DNA of 64,000 nt from Halostagnicola kamekurae (GTDB lineage Archaea > Halobacteriota > Halobacteria > Halobacteriales > Natrialbaceae): contig NZ_FOZS01000001.1 of the NCBI RefSeq assembly GCF_900116205.1, forward strand, positions 682,001 through 746,000. Reading direction: 5' to 3'. The translations under genes were made by a program, and so were the position numbers. Position 1 is the stretch's first letter. Every line of letters begins with the position of its first letter. The notes below the pieces were generated by a model. It saw only the letters and a list, made by a program, of their open reading frames with translations. It was not told the DNA's origin and did no database searches. This document shows, piece by piece, positions 46,147 through 54,553 of this stretch.

Positions 46147-47271
46147 ATGACCGACCGGTACGACGCGATCGTCCTCGGCGTCGGCGAGGTGGGCGCTGCG
46201 ACGGTCGCGCACCTCGCCGAGCGGGGGACGACCGTCCTCGGCCTCGAGCGCGACGACGTTCCGCGCGGAGACGGTTCCGCCGGGACGCGTCGCATCCGAC
46301 GCGCGTACGAGGGCGACCCCGCGTACGTTTCCCTGCGCCGACGTGCCGACGAACTCTGGACCGACCTCGAGGCGGGCCACGACAGGCGGCTCACCTACGA
46401 GACCGGGTCGATCGAGGCCGGACCCGCGGGAAGCGATCGCCTCGAGCGATCGCGCCAGGCCTGCGAGGAACACGGCCTCGAGTACGAATCGCTCTCGAGT
46501 GCGGCCCTCTCCGATCGGTATCCGGGATTTCAACTCCCGGAGGCGTACGAGGCGATATACCAACCCGACGGCGGCTTTCTCGCTTCCCAGCGGTGTATCG
46601 TCGCCCACGTCGAGCGCGCCCACGACGCGGGGGCGACGATCCGGGCTCGAGAGCGCGTCGTCGGCTGGCAGTCGACGGGAGACGGCGACGTCACCGTCGA
46701 CACGGACCACGCGAGGTACGAGGCGGACAACCTCGTCGTCACGGCCGGCGCGTGGACCGCACAGTTCGTCGACGAACTCGAGGGAATCGTCGTTCCCGAC
46801 CGACAGGTGCTGGCGAGGCTCCAGCCCGAGGTACCGGAATCCTTCGAACCCGAAGCACATCCGGTCTGGACGCTGCAGGTTCCCGAGGGCCTATTCTACG
46901 GGTTTCCCGTCCACGACGTCCCCGGGTTCGAGCTCGGCCGGTGTAATCGTCGGGAGACCGCCGACTCACCGCGCGCGTTCGAACGCGAACCGACGCAGGC
47001 GGACGAGCGTCTCCTCCGGGAGTTCGCCGAGGAGCACTTCCCGGACGGCGCGGGGCCGACGATGGGTCTGCAGGCGCGTCCGTCGGCGAGTACGCCCGAC
47101 GGCGATTTCGTCCTCGATACGCTCGCCGACCACCCGCAGGTCGCTATCGGTGCCGGTTTTTCGGGCCATGGGGCCACGTTCGCGACCGCGATCGGCGAGG
47201 TGCTCGCGGACCTCACGCTCGAGGGCGAAACCGAACACGACATCGAGACGTTTTCGCTGGACCGGTTCTGA
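46147..47271 (+). CDS. FAD-dependent oxidase, monomeric sarcosine/N-methyltryptophan oxidase family
   Basis: 374 residues. The Rossmann FAD motif is DAIVLGVGEVGAATVAHLAE; GSAGTRRIRRAY and the C-terminal GAGFSGHGATFATAIGEVLA match the SoxA/SolA family. In bacterial members a Cys before the TPD stretch binds FAD covalently; here the segment reads LQARPSASTPDG with Arg at that place, so the flavin is probably non-covalent. The predicted reaction is oxidative demethylation of an N-methyl amino acid with H2O2 release. Start 46147 fits the family. Confidence 0.86.
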   Translation: MTDRYDAIVLGVGEVGAATVAHLAERGTTVLGLERDDVPRGDGSAGTRRIRRAYEGDPAYVSLRRRADELWTDLEAGHDRRLTYETGSIEAGPAGSDRLERSRQACEEHGLEYESLSSAALSDRYPGFQLPEAYEAIYQPDGGFLASQRCIVAHVERAHDAGATIRARERVVGWQSTGDGDVTVDTDHARYEADNLVVTAGAWTAQFVDELEGIVVPDRQVLARLQPEVPESFEPEAHPVWTLQVPEGLFYGFPVHDVPGFELGRCNRRETADSPRAFEREPTQADERLLREFAEEHFPDGAGPTMGLQARPSASTPDGDFVLDTLADHPQVAIGAGFSGHGATFATAIGEVLADLTLEGETEHDIETFSLDRF

Positions 47272-47356
47272 GCGGTTCAGTCGCCGGTCTTCCCTATTTT
47301 TCGTTCGCGTCCGCGCGTGTTCGTAATAGATGCGACTCCGATCTATACGGTCTGAG

Positions 47357-48529
47357 CTATCGCGGCTCTGCATCCGCGTACGCCCCGGGATCGAGCGACC
47401 GAGACGGCGACTCGAGCCACTGTGCGGGTCGACCGGGGGCGAGCAGGTCGGCGATGCGAACCGATCGGCCGTCGCCGACGCGAACCGCCGCTTCGATCCG
47501 GACGACGGTTTCGGGTCCGACGTCGGAATCGGCCGCTGCGGGCGCTTCTCGCGGCTCGAGCCCGACGCCGGTAACGCGGGTATCGACGGCGTCCGCCTCG
47601 CCGAACCCGTACGCACGAATCTCGGCCTCGAGTTCGGCTTCGACGGCCGTAGTCGTGTGGGTCGCGTCCGTCAGCATCGACCGTACGGACCGAAACGCCT
47701 GGGTCAGTGCGACGTGTGCTCGCCGAGAATCGCCGCCGTCGCTATCGACGACGAACGTGCGGACCAGTCCGCCGTGATATCCCTCGCGGCCGCGCGGTGA
47801 GGCGGCGACGGTGATCGGTTCGCCCGCGCGAAGCACATCGTCGCTCGTCTCGGCTCTGTCGCCGCTTGCTCCGGCACTGTCGTCACTCGTTGCGGGTGCG
47901 TCGTTTCGCATCCCACCAGTAACCCGCGTCCGTCCGTCGGGAAGCGATCCCGCCGCCACGATTGCCTCGTCGATCGCAATTCGAAGTCGCTCGCCCGTTA
48001 ACGGCGTTCCGCCGGCGAGCAGCGCCCCTTCGTCGTCGCTGTCGGATTCGGCGAGCACCGTCGCCGCTCGCTTCACGCCGGCTGCGGTCGCCTGTTGGGC
48101 CCGTTCGATCAGCGCGCGCTCGAGATCCGTTTTCGAGCGTCGGGAGCGAGTCAGGACGTCGCTCGAGGCGAGCGTGAACCCGTTCTGCTCGAGATAGAGT
48201 GCGGCGTCGTGGGGAATCGTCGCCGGCGCGAGCACGGTTCCGGGGACTCCATCGTCCGCGAGTCGAGTCGCGAGTTCGTCGACCGGATGCCGGGGCCAGT
48301 CTTCGGGGACGCCGCGACGGCTGACGTGGTGCCACCGCGTGCCGTCGAACGCGACGGCGTGGGTCGTATCGAACGAATCGGCCGTCGGAGCGCTCTCGAT
48401 CGAATCGATCGCTCGCAGACAGTACTGAACCGCCGGGTCGCGGGACGGCCCGGCGTGGACGAACGCCGCGGCGTCTCTCGAGGACAGCGTCGACGCGACG
48501 CGCGCGGTCGGGGACACACGCTCGCTCAC
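47357..48529 (-). CDS. M24 (Xaa-Pro aminopeptidase-like) protein with most metal ligands lost
   Basis: 390 residues. The C-terminal pita-bread pattern is visible (EGYHGGLVRTFVVDSDG, TRVTGVGLEPREAP, VVRIEAAVRVG, GRSVRIADLLAPG). By position the first Asp is Ala, the second Asp is Gly, the His is Thr and the last Glu is Ala; only the Glu of VRIEAA is kept. It is probably not a metallopeptidase and may bind peptide or protein instead. Its ATG overlaps the helicase stop by 4 bp, so the two are co-translated. Confidence 0.75.
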   Translation of the reverse strand: MSERVSPTARVASTLSSRDAAAFVHAGPSRDPAVQYCLRAIDSIESAPTADSFDTTHAVAFDGTRWHHVSRRGVPEDWPRHPVDELATRLADDGVPGTVLAPATIPHDAALYLEQNGFTLASSDVLTRSRRSKTDLERALIERAQQATAAGVKRAATVLAESDSDDEGALLAGGTPLTGERLRIAIDEAIVAAGSLPDGRTRVTGGMRNDAPATSDDSAGASGDRAETSDDVLRAGEPITVAASPRGREGYHGGLVRTFVVDSDGGDSRRAHVALTQAFRSVRSMLTDATHTTTAVEAELEAEIRAYGFGEADAVDTRVTGVGLEPREAPAAADSDVGPETVVRIEAAVRVGDGRSVRIADLLAPGRPAQWLESPSRSLDPGAYADAEPR

Positions 48530-50433
48530 GGCGCTTCCGCTTCGACCTCGGGTTCGGCTTCGTCGGCGTCCGGATTCTGGGCCTGTTCGACGAGCTCCTC
48601 GAGGGGCGTGTCGGTCAGGCGGTTGTTGAGCAACACGTCGACCGGAAGCGTCGGCGCGCCGTCGACGAGGTTCTCGAGCAGGACCAGCCGTTCTCGAGCG
48701 CGGGACATGCCGACGTAGAAGACCCGGCGTTCGTTGTCGGTGAGGACGGGGACCGGCGAGGTCGTCTTGGTGAACTCCTCGCAGCCGGGAATGTCCGTGA
48801 TCCCCTCGGCGTCGTTCTCGAGGTCGGCGGTCGATCGGTCCTCGATGGTCGCGACCATCTGTTCGACGACCTTCTCGGTGAGGTCGGTGCCGACGACGAC
48901 GTGGTCGGCTTCGCGGCCCTTCGCGGAGTGGATCGTTCCGACGCGGACGCGGTCGGTCGCCATCTTCTGGTAGCTGCCGATCGCGAAGTAGGCTTTGACG
49001 CTCTTTTTCTGGAAGTTCGTCACCTTTCGGAGCATGTCCGAGGCGGATTCGGGCCCGGGCATAAACGGCGTATGGTCGGCGACGACCTCGGCCGGGATCA
49101 TGAGCTCTTCGAGGTCGTCGATGCCGGCTTCTTCCTGGCGCTCGTCGATCGTATCGAAGAGGTCGTCGCGCTCGTTGGTTCCGAACGCGGAGTCCTGGAG
49201 CATGTCGGCGAGGCGACGGGCCTGCAGTCCGGTGACGTCTTCGCCGTTATCGATCGCCTCGACCGCGCGCACGTACTGGGTGAGACGGTCGGTCCACATC
49301 CGCTGGTCGGTCAGCGAGGTGAAGGGGACGCCCTCGGTGATGAACTCGTCGATGAACTGGAACATCTGGTACCGGGCCCGGAACAGGATCATGATCGTCC
49401 CCTCGCCTTCGACCAGCGTCTGTCGGACGAGTCTGACGACGTCGAGCATCGACGCGTTGCGTTTGGCCTCGACGGCGCCGCCTTCCTTGCGCGGTTTGAG
49501 GTCCTTGTCCTGTCGCTTCTCGATGTGTCTGATCTCCTGATTGACCGCGTTGAGCACGTTCGACGGCAGCCGGTAGGAGTTCGGGAGGATGATGTCCTCG
49601 TCGACTTCCTCCTCGAGCAGCAGGGCCGGGTCCGCGCCCTGCCAGGAGTAGACGACCTGGTCGTCGTCGCCGGCGATCAGGACCTGATCGACGTAGGGTT
49701 TCCACTCCTGATAGACATCGTACTGCAGCGTGGTGATGTCCTGGAACTCGTCGATCACCAGGTAGTCGACGTTCGGGACGAGCGAGCGCTGTCTGACCCG
49801 CTCTAGCATGTCCGCGAAGCCGATCTTCTCTTCGGAGCCCTTGTAGTTTCGCCAGGCGCGGATCGCCTCCGGCACGTCGATCCGGTCGTCGTCCGAGGGC
49901 CACGTCGGGGTGTACTTGTTCCCCTCCTGGGCGTTCGGATCGATTTCCGGGGGGAGCCGAACCTCCTCGACGTCCCACTGGAAGGGGACGTCGTACCAGT
50001 CGACGACCTCCCGTCGGGTCCGCTGGAGCCACTGGCTCGTCGCGATGATCTTGTTTCCGATCGTCGTCGAGCGGGCGGTCCGCCTGCCGGCACCGCTGTA
50101 CTCGTCTTCGAACTCGATTCCGTAGTCCTCGCAGAACTCCTCCTTGTCGGATTCGCCGATCACGTCGCCGCGAGAGAGATCCAGCAGATCGTACGCCTTG
50201 GCGTGCATCGTACAGACGTTGCCCTGGAGGGCTCGCGGACTCTCGTCGAGTCGGTCGGCGAGTCGCTCGCGGACCTCCTGTGCGGCCGCTCGCGTGTACG
50301 AAACGACGAGAATGTCTCGGAATGTAACGTTGTCGTCTTCGAGAATTTCTTCAACCTGGTCGAGAAGAGCGGTCGTTTTCCCGCTTCCCGGGCCGCCAAA
50401 CAGCCGGGTAACCGTCGTCTCCGTGGTAGTCAT
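48526..50433 (-). CDS. UvrD/Rep-type superfamily 1 DNA helicase
   Basis: 635 residues. Motif I is FGGPGSGKTTALLDQVEE; LVVSYTRAAAQEVRER is motif Ia, YLVIDEFQDITTLQYDVY motif II, IAGDDDQVVYSWQGADP motif III, GTIHSAKGREADHVVVG motif V and RRVFYVGMSRARERLVLL motif VI. It unwinds DNA 3' to 5' in repair or replication restart (family knowledge). It is full-length and has an acidic C-terminal tail (DADEAEPEVEAEAP). It overlaps the downstream degenerate M24 gene. Confidence 0.94.
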   Translation of the reverse strand: MTTTETTVTRLFGGPGSGKTTALLDQVEEILEDDNVTFRDILVVSYTRAAAQEVRERLADRLDESPRALQGNVCTMHAKAYDLLDLSRGDVIGESDKEEFCEDYGIEFEDEYSGAGRRTARSTTIGNKIIATSQWLQRTRREVVDWYDVPFQWDVEEVRLPPEIDPNAQEGNKYTPTWPSDDDRIDVPEAIRAWRNYKGSEEKIGFADMLERVRQRSLVPNVDYLVIDEFQDITTLQYDVYQEWKPYVDQVLIAGDDDQVVYSWQGADPALLLEEEVDEDIILPNSYRLPSNVLNAVNQEIRHIEKRQDKDLKPRKEGGAVEAKRNASMLDVVRLVRQTLVEGEGTIMILFRARYQMFQFIDEFITEGVPFTSLTDQRMWTDRLTQYVRAVEAIDNGEDVTGLQARRLADMLQDSAFGTNERDDLFDTIDERQEEAGIDDLEELMIPAEVVADHTPFMPGPESASDMLRKVTNFQKKSVKAYFAIGSYQKMATDRVRVGTIHSAKGREADHVVVGTDLTEKVVEQMVATIEDRSTADLENDAEGITDIPGCEEFTKTTSPVPVLTDNERRVFYVGMSRARERLVLLENLVDGAPTLPVDVLLNNRLTDTPLEELVEQAQNPDADEAEPEVEAEAP

Positions 50434-50517
50434 TGTACCGGTACAAGGGCGCGAGACGCATAAGTCACGTGGATTGTCGCCGAGCGAATCCCTCTCTGGC
50501 GGAGGGTTTTGGACACG

Positions 50518-50676
50518 TCAGGCAGTTCGCGTCGAGCGGGCGGTTCTGACTTCGGCTCCGTCACGGACTTTGTCGGGACAGCGGGGGCAGACTCGCGGCT
50601 CATCGACTCCCTGCGGGGTGAACACTTTCGCGTACCGCTCCGTGACGAACGAATCGCAGTTCTGGCAGGTGGGCAT
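50518..50676 (-). CDS. small two-CxxC zinc-binding protein (DUF7563-like)
   Basis: A 52-residue frame beginning MPTCQNCDSFVTERYAKVFT and continuing PQGVDEPRVCPRCPDKVRDG, ending with Arg/Thr-rich TARSTRTA. Two CxxC pairs make a zinc ribbon. It is below common size cut-offs but matches the haloarchaeal family of about 50-residue proteins I know as DUF7563. It lies 84 bp upstream of the helicase start on the same strand; the promoter is probably in the AT-rich TTTAATCATTACTACTAAC stretch just upstream. Confidence 0.8.
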   Translation of the reverse strand: MPTCQNCDSFVTERYAKVFTPQGVDEPRVCPRCPDKVRDGAEVRTARSTRTA

Positions 50677-50899
50677 CGTCGTTTCGAGATCGGTCCCTCT
50701 CGTATTTAATCATTACTACTAACATTTATAGGGAAAAATAAGGGGAGTGAACAGATGTGAGTAGAAACCGCGGCCGGATCGAAACCGAACGTCCCGATCT
50801 TCAGTCACACCTCTCGCGGACGGTCCGAACGCGCGACGGGACGACGAGAGCCCGTGTGACGATGCTTCTCCCGTGTCATCGCTCGAGACGAAACCGCGA

Positions 50900-50935
50900 C
50901 GGGTCGGTTCCGGACGGCCGTCCGGAACCGACCCG
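50900..50935. repeat. 36-bp perfect palindrome
   Basis: The left half CGGGTCGGTTCCGGACGG (50900-50917) is followed with no spacer by its exact reverse complement (50918-50935). It sits in the 290-bp gap between two small zinc-finger genes that both read leftward, about 30 bp from the stop of the right-hand one. It could be a terminator/RNA hairpin for that gene, a cruciform or a protein-binding site. Confidence 0.85.
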
Positions 50936-50966
50936 AGAAACCTCGATCCGTTTTCGGCGTCAGACG

Positions 50967-51149
50967 TTATCGGTGTGGCGACCAGCCACAGACGGTGCAG
51001 TCCGTCGCCGCCGTATCGTGTACGCCGCCACACTCCGGACACTGTTTCTTGTTATACGTCCGTTCCCAGCCGGCGTCTGTGACATCGTGACCGCGTTCTG
51101 CGAGGAATTGATCGAACACGTCGTCGGCACCACTGGGTGAGGTTGCCAT
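50967..51149 (-). CDS. HVO_0416-like zinc-finger protein
   Basis: 60 residues: DDVFDQFLAERGHDVTDAGW, then ERTYNKKQCPECGGVHDTAA and TDCTVCGWSP. Two CxxC pairs (CPEC, CTVC) form a zinc finger. This matches the HVO_0416 family of haloarchaeal zinc-finger micro-proteins. Start 51149 (MATSPSG) is preferred; an ATG two codons earlier is possible. It diverges from UbaA. Function unknown, probably nucleic-acid or protein binding. Confidence 0.82.
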   Translation of the reverse strand: MATSPSGADDVFDQFLAERGHDVTDAGWERTYNKKQCPECGGVHDTAATDCTVCGWSPHR

Positions 51150-51321
51150 AGTCATGGTATGGCACACCAGAGTATTAAATCAATTGGTTGGCCCACTTTG
51201 TCGCCGCGAAAGGGGACAATATAGGCTTCCGACGGCCGCTTACGGTGGATATAATCGATGGGTGCGACGCGTTCAGCCACGGACCCTCGCCCTTTTGTTC
51301 GCCATCGCCCTATCGGCTGGT

Positions 51322-52176
51322 ATGAGCGATCTTCGGCTCGACGCGACGCAACTCGAGCGGTACTCGAGACACGTGATCATGGACGAGGTCGGCCCGGAGG
51401 GTCAACAGCGGCTGCTCGAGGGATCCGTGCTGATCGTCGGCGCCGGCGGGTTGGGTTCGCCGGCGATCCAGTACCTCGCCGCGGCAGGCGTCGGTCACGT
51501 TGGGATCGTCGACGACGACGTCGTCGAGCGCTCGAACTTGCAGCGCCAGATCGTCCACGCCGACGGCGACGTGGGGACCCCGAAAGTCGAGAGCGCGGCC
51601 TCGTACGTCGACGCACTGAACCCCGATATCGACGTCGAGACCTACGAAACGCGACTCACCAGCGAAACGATCGCGGACATCGCGGGGGACTACGACATCG
51701 TCTTGGACGCGAGCGACAACTTCGCCACGCGATACCTGTTGAACGACTATTGTGCACTCACTGGGACGGCACTATCACACGGCGCGATATACCGGTTCGA
51801 GGGCCAGATAACGACGTTCACGAACGGTAGTCTCGCGGCCGAAGACGACTCGGATCCGGAGCGGCCGTGCTACCGGTGTCTGTTCCCCGAAGCGCCCGAA
51901 CCCGGCACCGTTCCGGACTGTGCGACCACCGGCGTGCTCGGTGTCCTCCCCGGGACCGTCGGCTGCGTGCAGGCGACCGAGGTCGTCAAGTACCTGCTGG
52001 GGACAGGCGACCTGCTCGAGGGCCGGCTCCTCATGTACGACGCGATGGACATGTCCTTCGAGACGGTCGAGATCCGACGGAATCCGGACTGTCCGGTTTG
52101 TGGCGACTCGAGTGCGATCGATTCTGTGGGCGAGGTCAGCTACGACGGCACGTGTCAGGTGTCACGCGCGGAATAA
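51322..52176 (+). CDS. ubaA: E1-like SAMP-activating enzyme UbaA (ThiF/MoeB family)
   Basis: 284 residues. The nucleotide site is LIVGAGGLGSPAIQYLAAAG, with DDDVVERSNLQRQ (adenylation residues) and DASDNFATRYLLNDYC. Cys near residue 200 in VPDCATTGVLG is the predicted catalytic thioester cysteine. Zinc pairs CYRC and CPVCG are present. In Haloferax, UbaA adenylates SAMP ubiquitin-like proteins for protein conjugation and for tRNA thiolation and molybdopterin synthesis. Start 51322 fits the family; upstream ATGs are in-frame but non-conserved. Confidence 0.93.
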   Translation: MSDLRLDATQLERYSRHVIMDEVGPEGQQRLLEGSVLIVGAGGLGSPAIQYLAAAGVGHVGIVDDDVVERSNLQRQIVHADGDVGTPKVESAASYVDALNPDIDVETYETRLTSETIADIAGDYDIVLDASDNFATRYLLNDYCALTGTALSHGAIYRFEGQITTFTNGSLAAEDDSDPERPCYRCLFPEAPEPGTVPDCATTGVLGVLPGTVGCVQATEVVKYLLGTGDLLEGRLLMYDAMDMSFETVEIRRNPDCPVCGDSSAIDSVGEVSYDGTCQVSRAE

Positions 52177-52402
52177 CACCGGTGGTCGAGTCGTCTAAGC
52201 ACGGTCGAATCGACGCTGTGAGAGTCGGCGTGCCGATCCGGAACCGCGGACCACACCGAGGGGTTACAACGGACCCGCAGTCGGGGTTCGCGACGGGCCC
52301 GAAGCGGCGGACCACACGGGCTAACACTGGGTGACTGGCGCGACCGACGGCCTCCGCGACCGCGGGCTTTTTCGTATCCGCGTCCTAACGTGTGACCATA
52401 CC

Positions 52403-52768
52403 ATGTCTACGCTCCGCGAGGCGCTGGGTGACCTCTCCGACGACGTCTTCTTCGATCTTCTCGAGAGCGACGACGAGTACCTGCTCGTTCTCGACATCCC
52501 GGGCGTCTCCGCCGAGACCCTCCAGGTGGCCGTCGCAGGCGGACAGATCGAAATCGACGCGAGCCGCGAGAAATCGGTGGACGACGACTACCGATACGTC
52601 GAGGAGAACCGATCGCTGTTTCTCGACGTTTCGCTTCCGTTACCCGACGACGCGACCGAGACCGGCGCGAGCGCGACCGTCGAACGGGGCGTCCTCGAGG
52701 TGACCCTGCCAAAGCGCGAGGCCGCGGCGGAGACGACGATCGACGTCGTCGCCGGGGAGGACGCCTAA
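52403..52768 (+). CDS. Hsp20-family small heat shock protein
   Basis: 121 residues of alpha-crystallin fold: DEYLLVLDIPGVSAETLQVA, then VAGGQIEIDASREKSV, SLFLDVSLPLPDDATE and ATVERGVLEVTLPKRE, the GVL motif of sHSPs being conserved. It is a chaperone of partly unfolded proteins or a relative of gas-vesicle GvpH. Start 52403 (MSTLREALGD) fits; a longer frame upstream is not conserved. The UbiB-like gene follows with almost no gap. Confidence 0.88.
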   Translation: MSTLREALGDLSDDVFFDLLESDDEYLLVLDIPGVSAETLQVAVAGGQIEIDASREKSVDDDYRYVEENRSLFLDVSLPLPDDATETGASATVERGVLEVTLPKREAAAETTIDVVAGEDA

Positions 52769-52844
52769 CGCGGGGTGGCCTGATCTGTCGACTCTCCGCG
52801 CGTATCGGCGGTTCGTCGTCGTCGCGTGGCAGTTTCTCCCGCTG

Positions 52845-54449
52845 TTGGTCGCCTACGCCCGCGATCGACGGCGCTTTTTCCTGTTCGGCGGCTCGAGGCG
52901 AGTCGATCCGGAGACCCACGAACACCGCGCCGAGGTCCTGCTCGAGTCGCTGTTGACGCTCGGGCCGACGTTTATCAAACTCGGGCAGTTGCTCTCGACC
53001 CGCCCCGATATCCTCCCGCCGGAGTACATCGAGGTGCTCTCGGCCTTGCAGGACGAGGTTCCGCCGGCCGACTGGACGGAAGCGAAAGCCGTCCTCGAGG
53101 AGGAACTGGGACCGGTAGACGAACGCTTCGAGGCCTTCGACACCGACCCGATCAGCGGGGCCAGTCTCGGACAGGTGTATCGCGCACGGATCGACGAGCG
53201 TGACGTCGCGGTCAAGATCCGCCGCCCCGGCATCGAGACGCTGGTCGAAACCGATCTTCGGGTGATCCGGTGGTCGATGCCGATCCTGCTGTACTTCGTC
53301 GACGAGTCGCGGTCGTTCTCCCTCGGGAACCTCGCCGAGGAGTTCTCGCGGACGATCCGCGAGGAGATGGACTACGAGCGCGAGGCACGGATGCTAGAGG
53401 AGATCAAGGCGAACTTCGCGGGCGACGAGCAGGTCCGAATCCCGGCGGTGCTCGAGAGCCACTCCGGTCCGCGCGTGCTCACGATGGAGTACGTCGAGGG
53501 GACGAAGATAAACGACGTTGACGAACTCGACGCGAAGGGGATCGACCGGGGCGAGGTCGCGAAGTCCTTAGAGCGGGCCTACCTGCAGATGATCATCGAC
53601 GACGGCGTCTTCCACGCCGATCCCCACCCCGGAAACCTCTCGGTGACCGACGACGGCACGATCGTCTTCTACGACTTCGGGATGTCGGGGTCGGTCGACG
53701 AGTTCGTCCAGCAGAAGATCGTCGAGTTCTACGTCGCGGTCGCGAATCAGGACATCGACGCGATACTGGACGCGCTGATCGAGATCGGGACGCTGAGTCC
53801 GGACGCCGACCGCGCGGTGATGGCGGAGGTGATGGAACTGGCGATCCAGAACGCGCGCGGCGAGGCCGTCGAGCAGTACCGCGTCCAACAGATCGTCGGC
53901 CAGATCGAGGACTCGATCTACGAGTTCCCCTTCCGACTGCCGAAGAACCTCGCGCTCGTCCTCCGGGTCGCGACGGTCGTCGAGGGCGTCTGTCTCACCC
54001 TCGATCCGGACTTCGACTTCATCTCGACGGCGACCGACTACCTCACAGAGGAGGGCTATCGCGAGGAGTCGGTCCGCAAGTACCTCGAGGAAACCGGCGA
54101 GCAGCTCCGGCGGTCGGGCGAGTCCCTGACCCGAATCGCGCCGAAGGCGGAACGAACGCTCGATCGAATCGACCGGGACGACCTCTACGTCCGGGTCGGT
54201 CTCGAGGACGAGAAGAACGTCTTCGCCGTGCTGGCAAAGCGGCTCATCTACGGGATGTTACTGACGATGTCGCTGTTCTCGATGGGCGTCCTCTACGCGC
54301 TCGGCGCGCCCGAGGCGTCGATCGTCGCCGCCGTCTTCGGAGCGGCCGTGACGGTGCAACTGTACCGTTCGTTCCGGAAGCGACGCGGGCTCAGAGCGGA
54401 ACCGCAGTTCGCCAAGCAGCGGTTCCGACAGCGCCAGCGCGAGAAGTGA
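52845..54449 (+). CDS. ABC1/AarF/UbiB-family atypical kinase-like protein
   Basis: 534 residues from the first recognised start (TTG). GPTFIKLGQLLSTRPDILP is the KxGQ motif, ISGASLGQVYRARIDERDVA the Ala-rich loop with VAVKIRRPG lysine, and DDGVFHADPHPGNLSV and VFYDFGMSG the catalytic and metal motifs. Two C-terminal membrane helices close the protein. UbiB proteins support quinone or lipid biosynthesis. The frame upstream reads LRAYRRFVVVAWQFLPLLVA back to about 52785, typical of homologue N-termini, but has no ATG or GTG there, so the true start is unclear. Confidence 0.88.
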   Translation: MVAYARDRRRFFLFGGSRRVDPETHEHRAEVLLESLLTLGPTFIKLGQLLSTRPDILPPEYIEVLSALQDEVPPADWTEAKAVLEEELGPVDERFEAFDTDPISGASLGQVYRARIDERDVAVKIRRPGIETLVETDLRVIRWSMPILLYFVDESRSFSLGNLAEEFSRTIREEMDYEREARMLEEIKANFAGDEQVRIPAVLESHSGPRVLTMEYVEGTKINDVDELDAKGIDRGEVAKSLERAYLQMIIDDGVFHADPHPGNLSVTDDGTIVFYDFGMSGSVDEFVQQKIVEFYVAVANQDIDAILDALIEIGTLSPDADRAVMAEVMELAIQNARGEAVEQYRVQQIVGQIEDSIYEFPFRLPKNLALVLRVATVVEGVCLTLDPDFDFISTATDYLTEEGYREESVRKYLEETGEQLRRSGESLTRIAPKAERTLDRIDRDDLYVRVGLEDEKNVFAVLAKRLIYGMLLTMSLFSMGVLYALGAPEASIVAAVFGAAVTVQLYRSFRKRRGLRAEPQFAKQRFRQRQREK

Positions 54450-54553
54450 CTCGGTGCGGATTTGACGGGACGAGCCGAAACGACGGCCGGTAACTCGTTC
54501 GCTGGACCGATAGAAGGGTGAAACCATATCCCGCTGGCTCCCCTCGTGAGACC

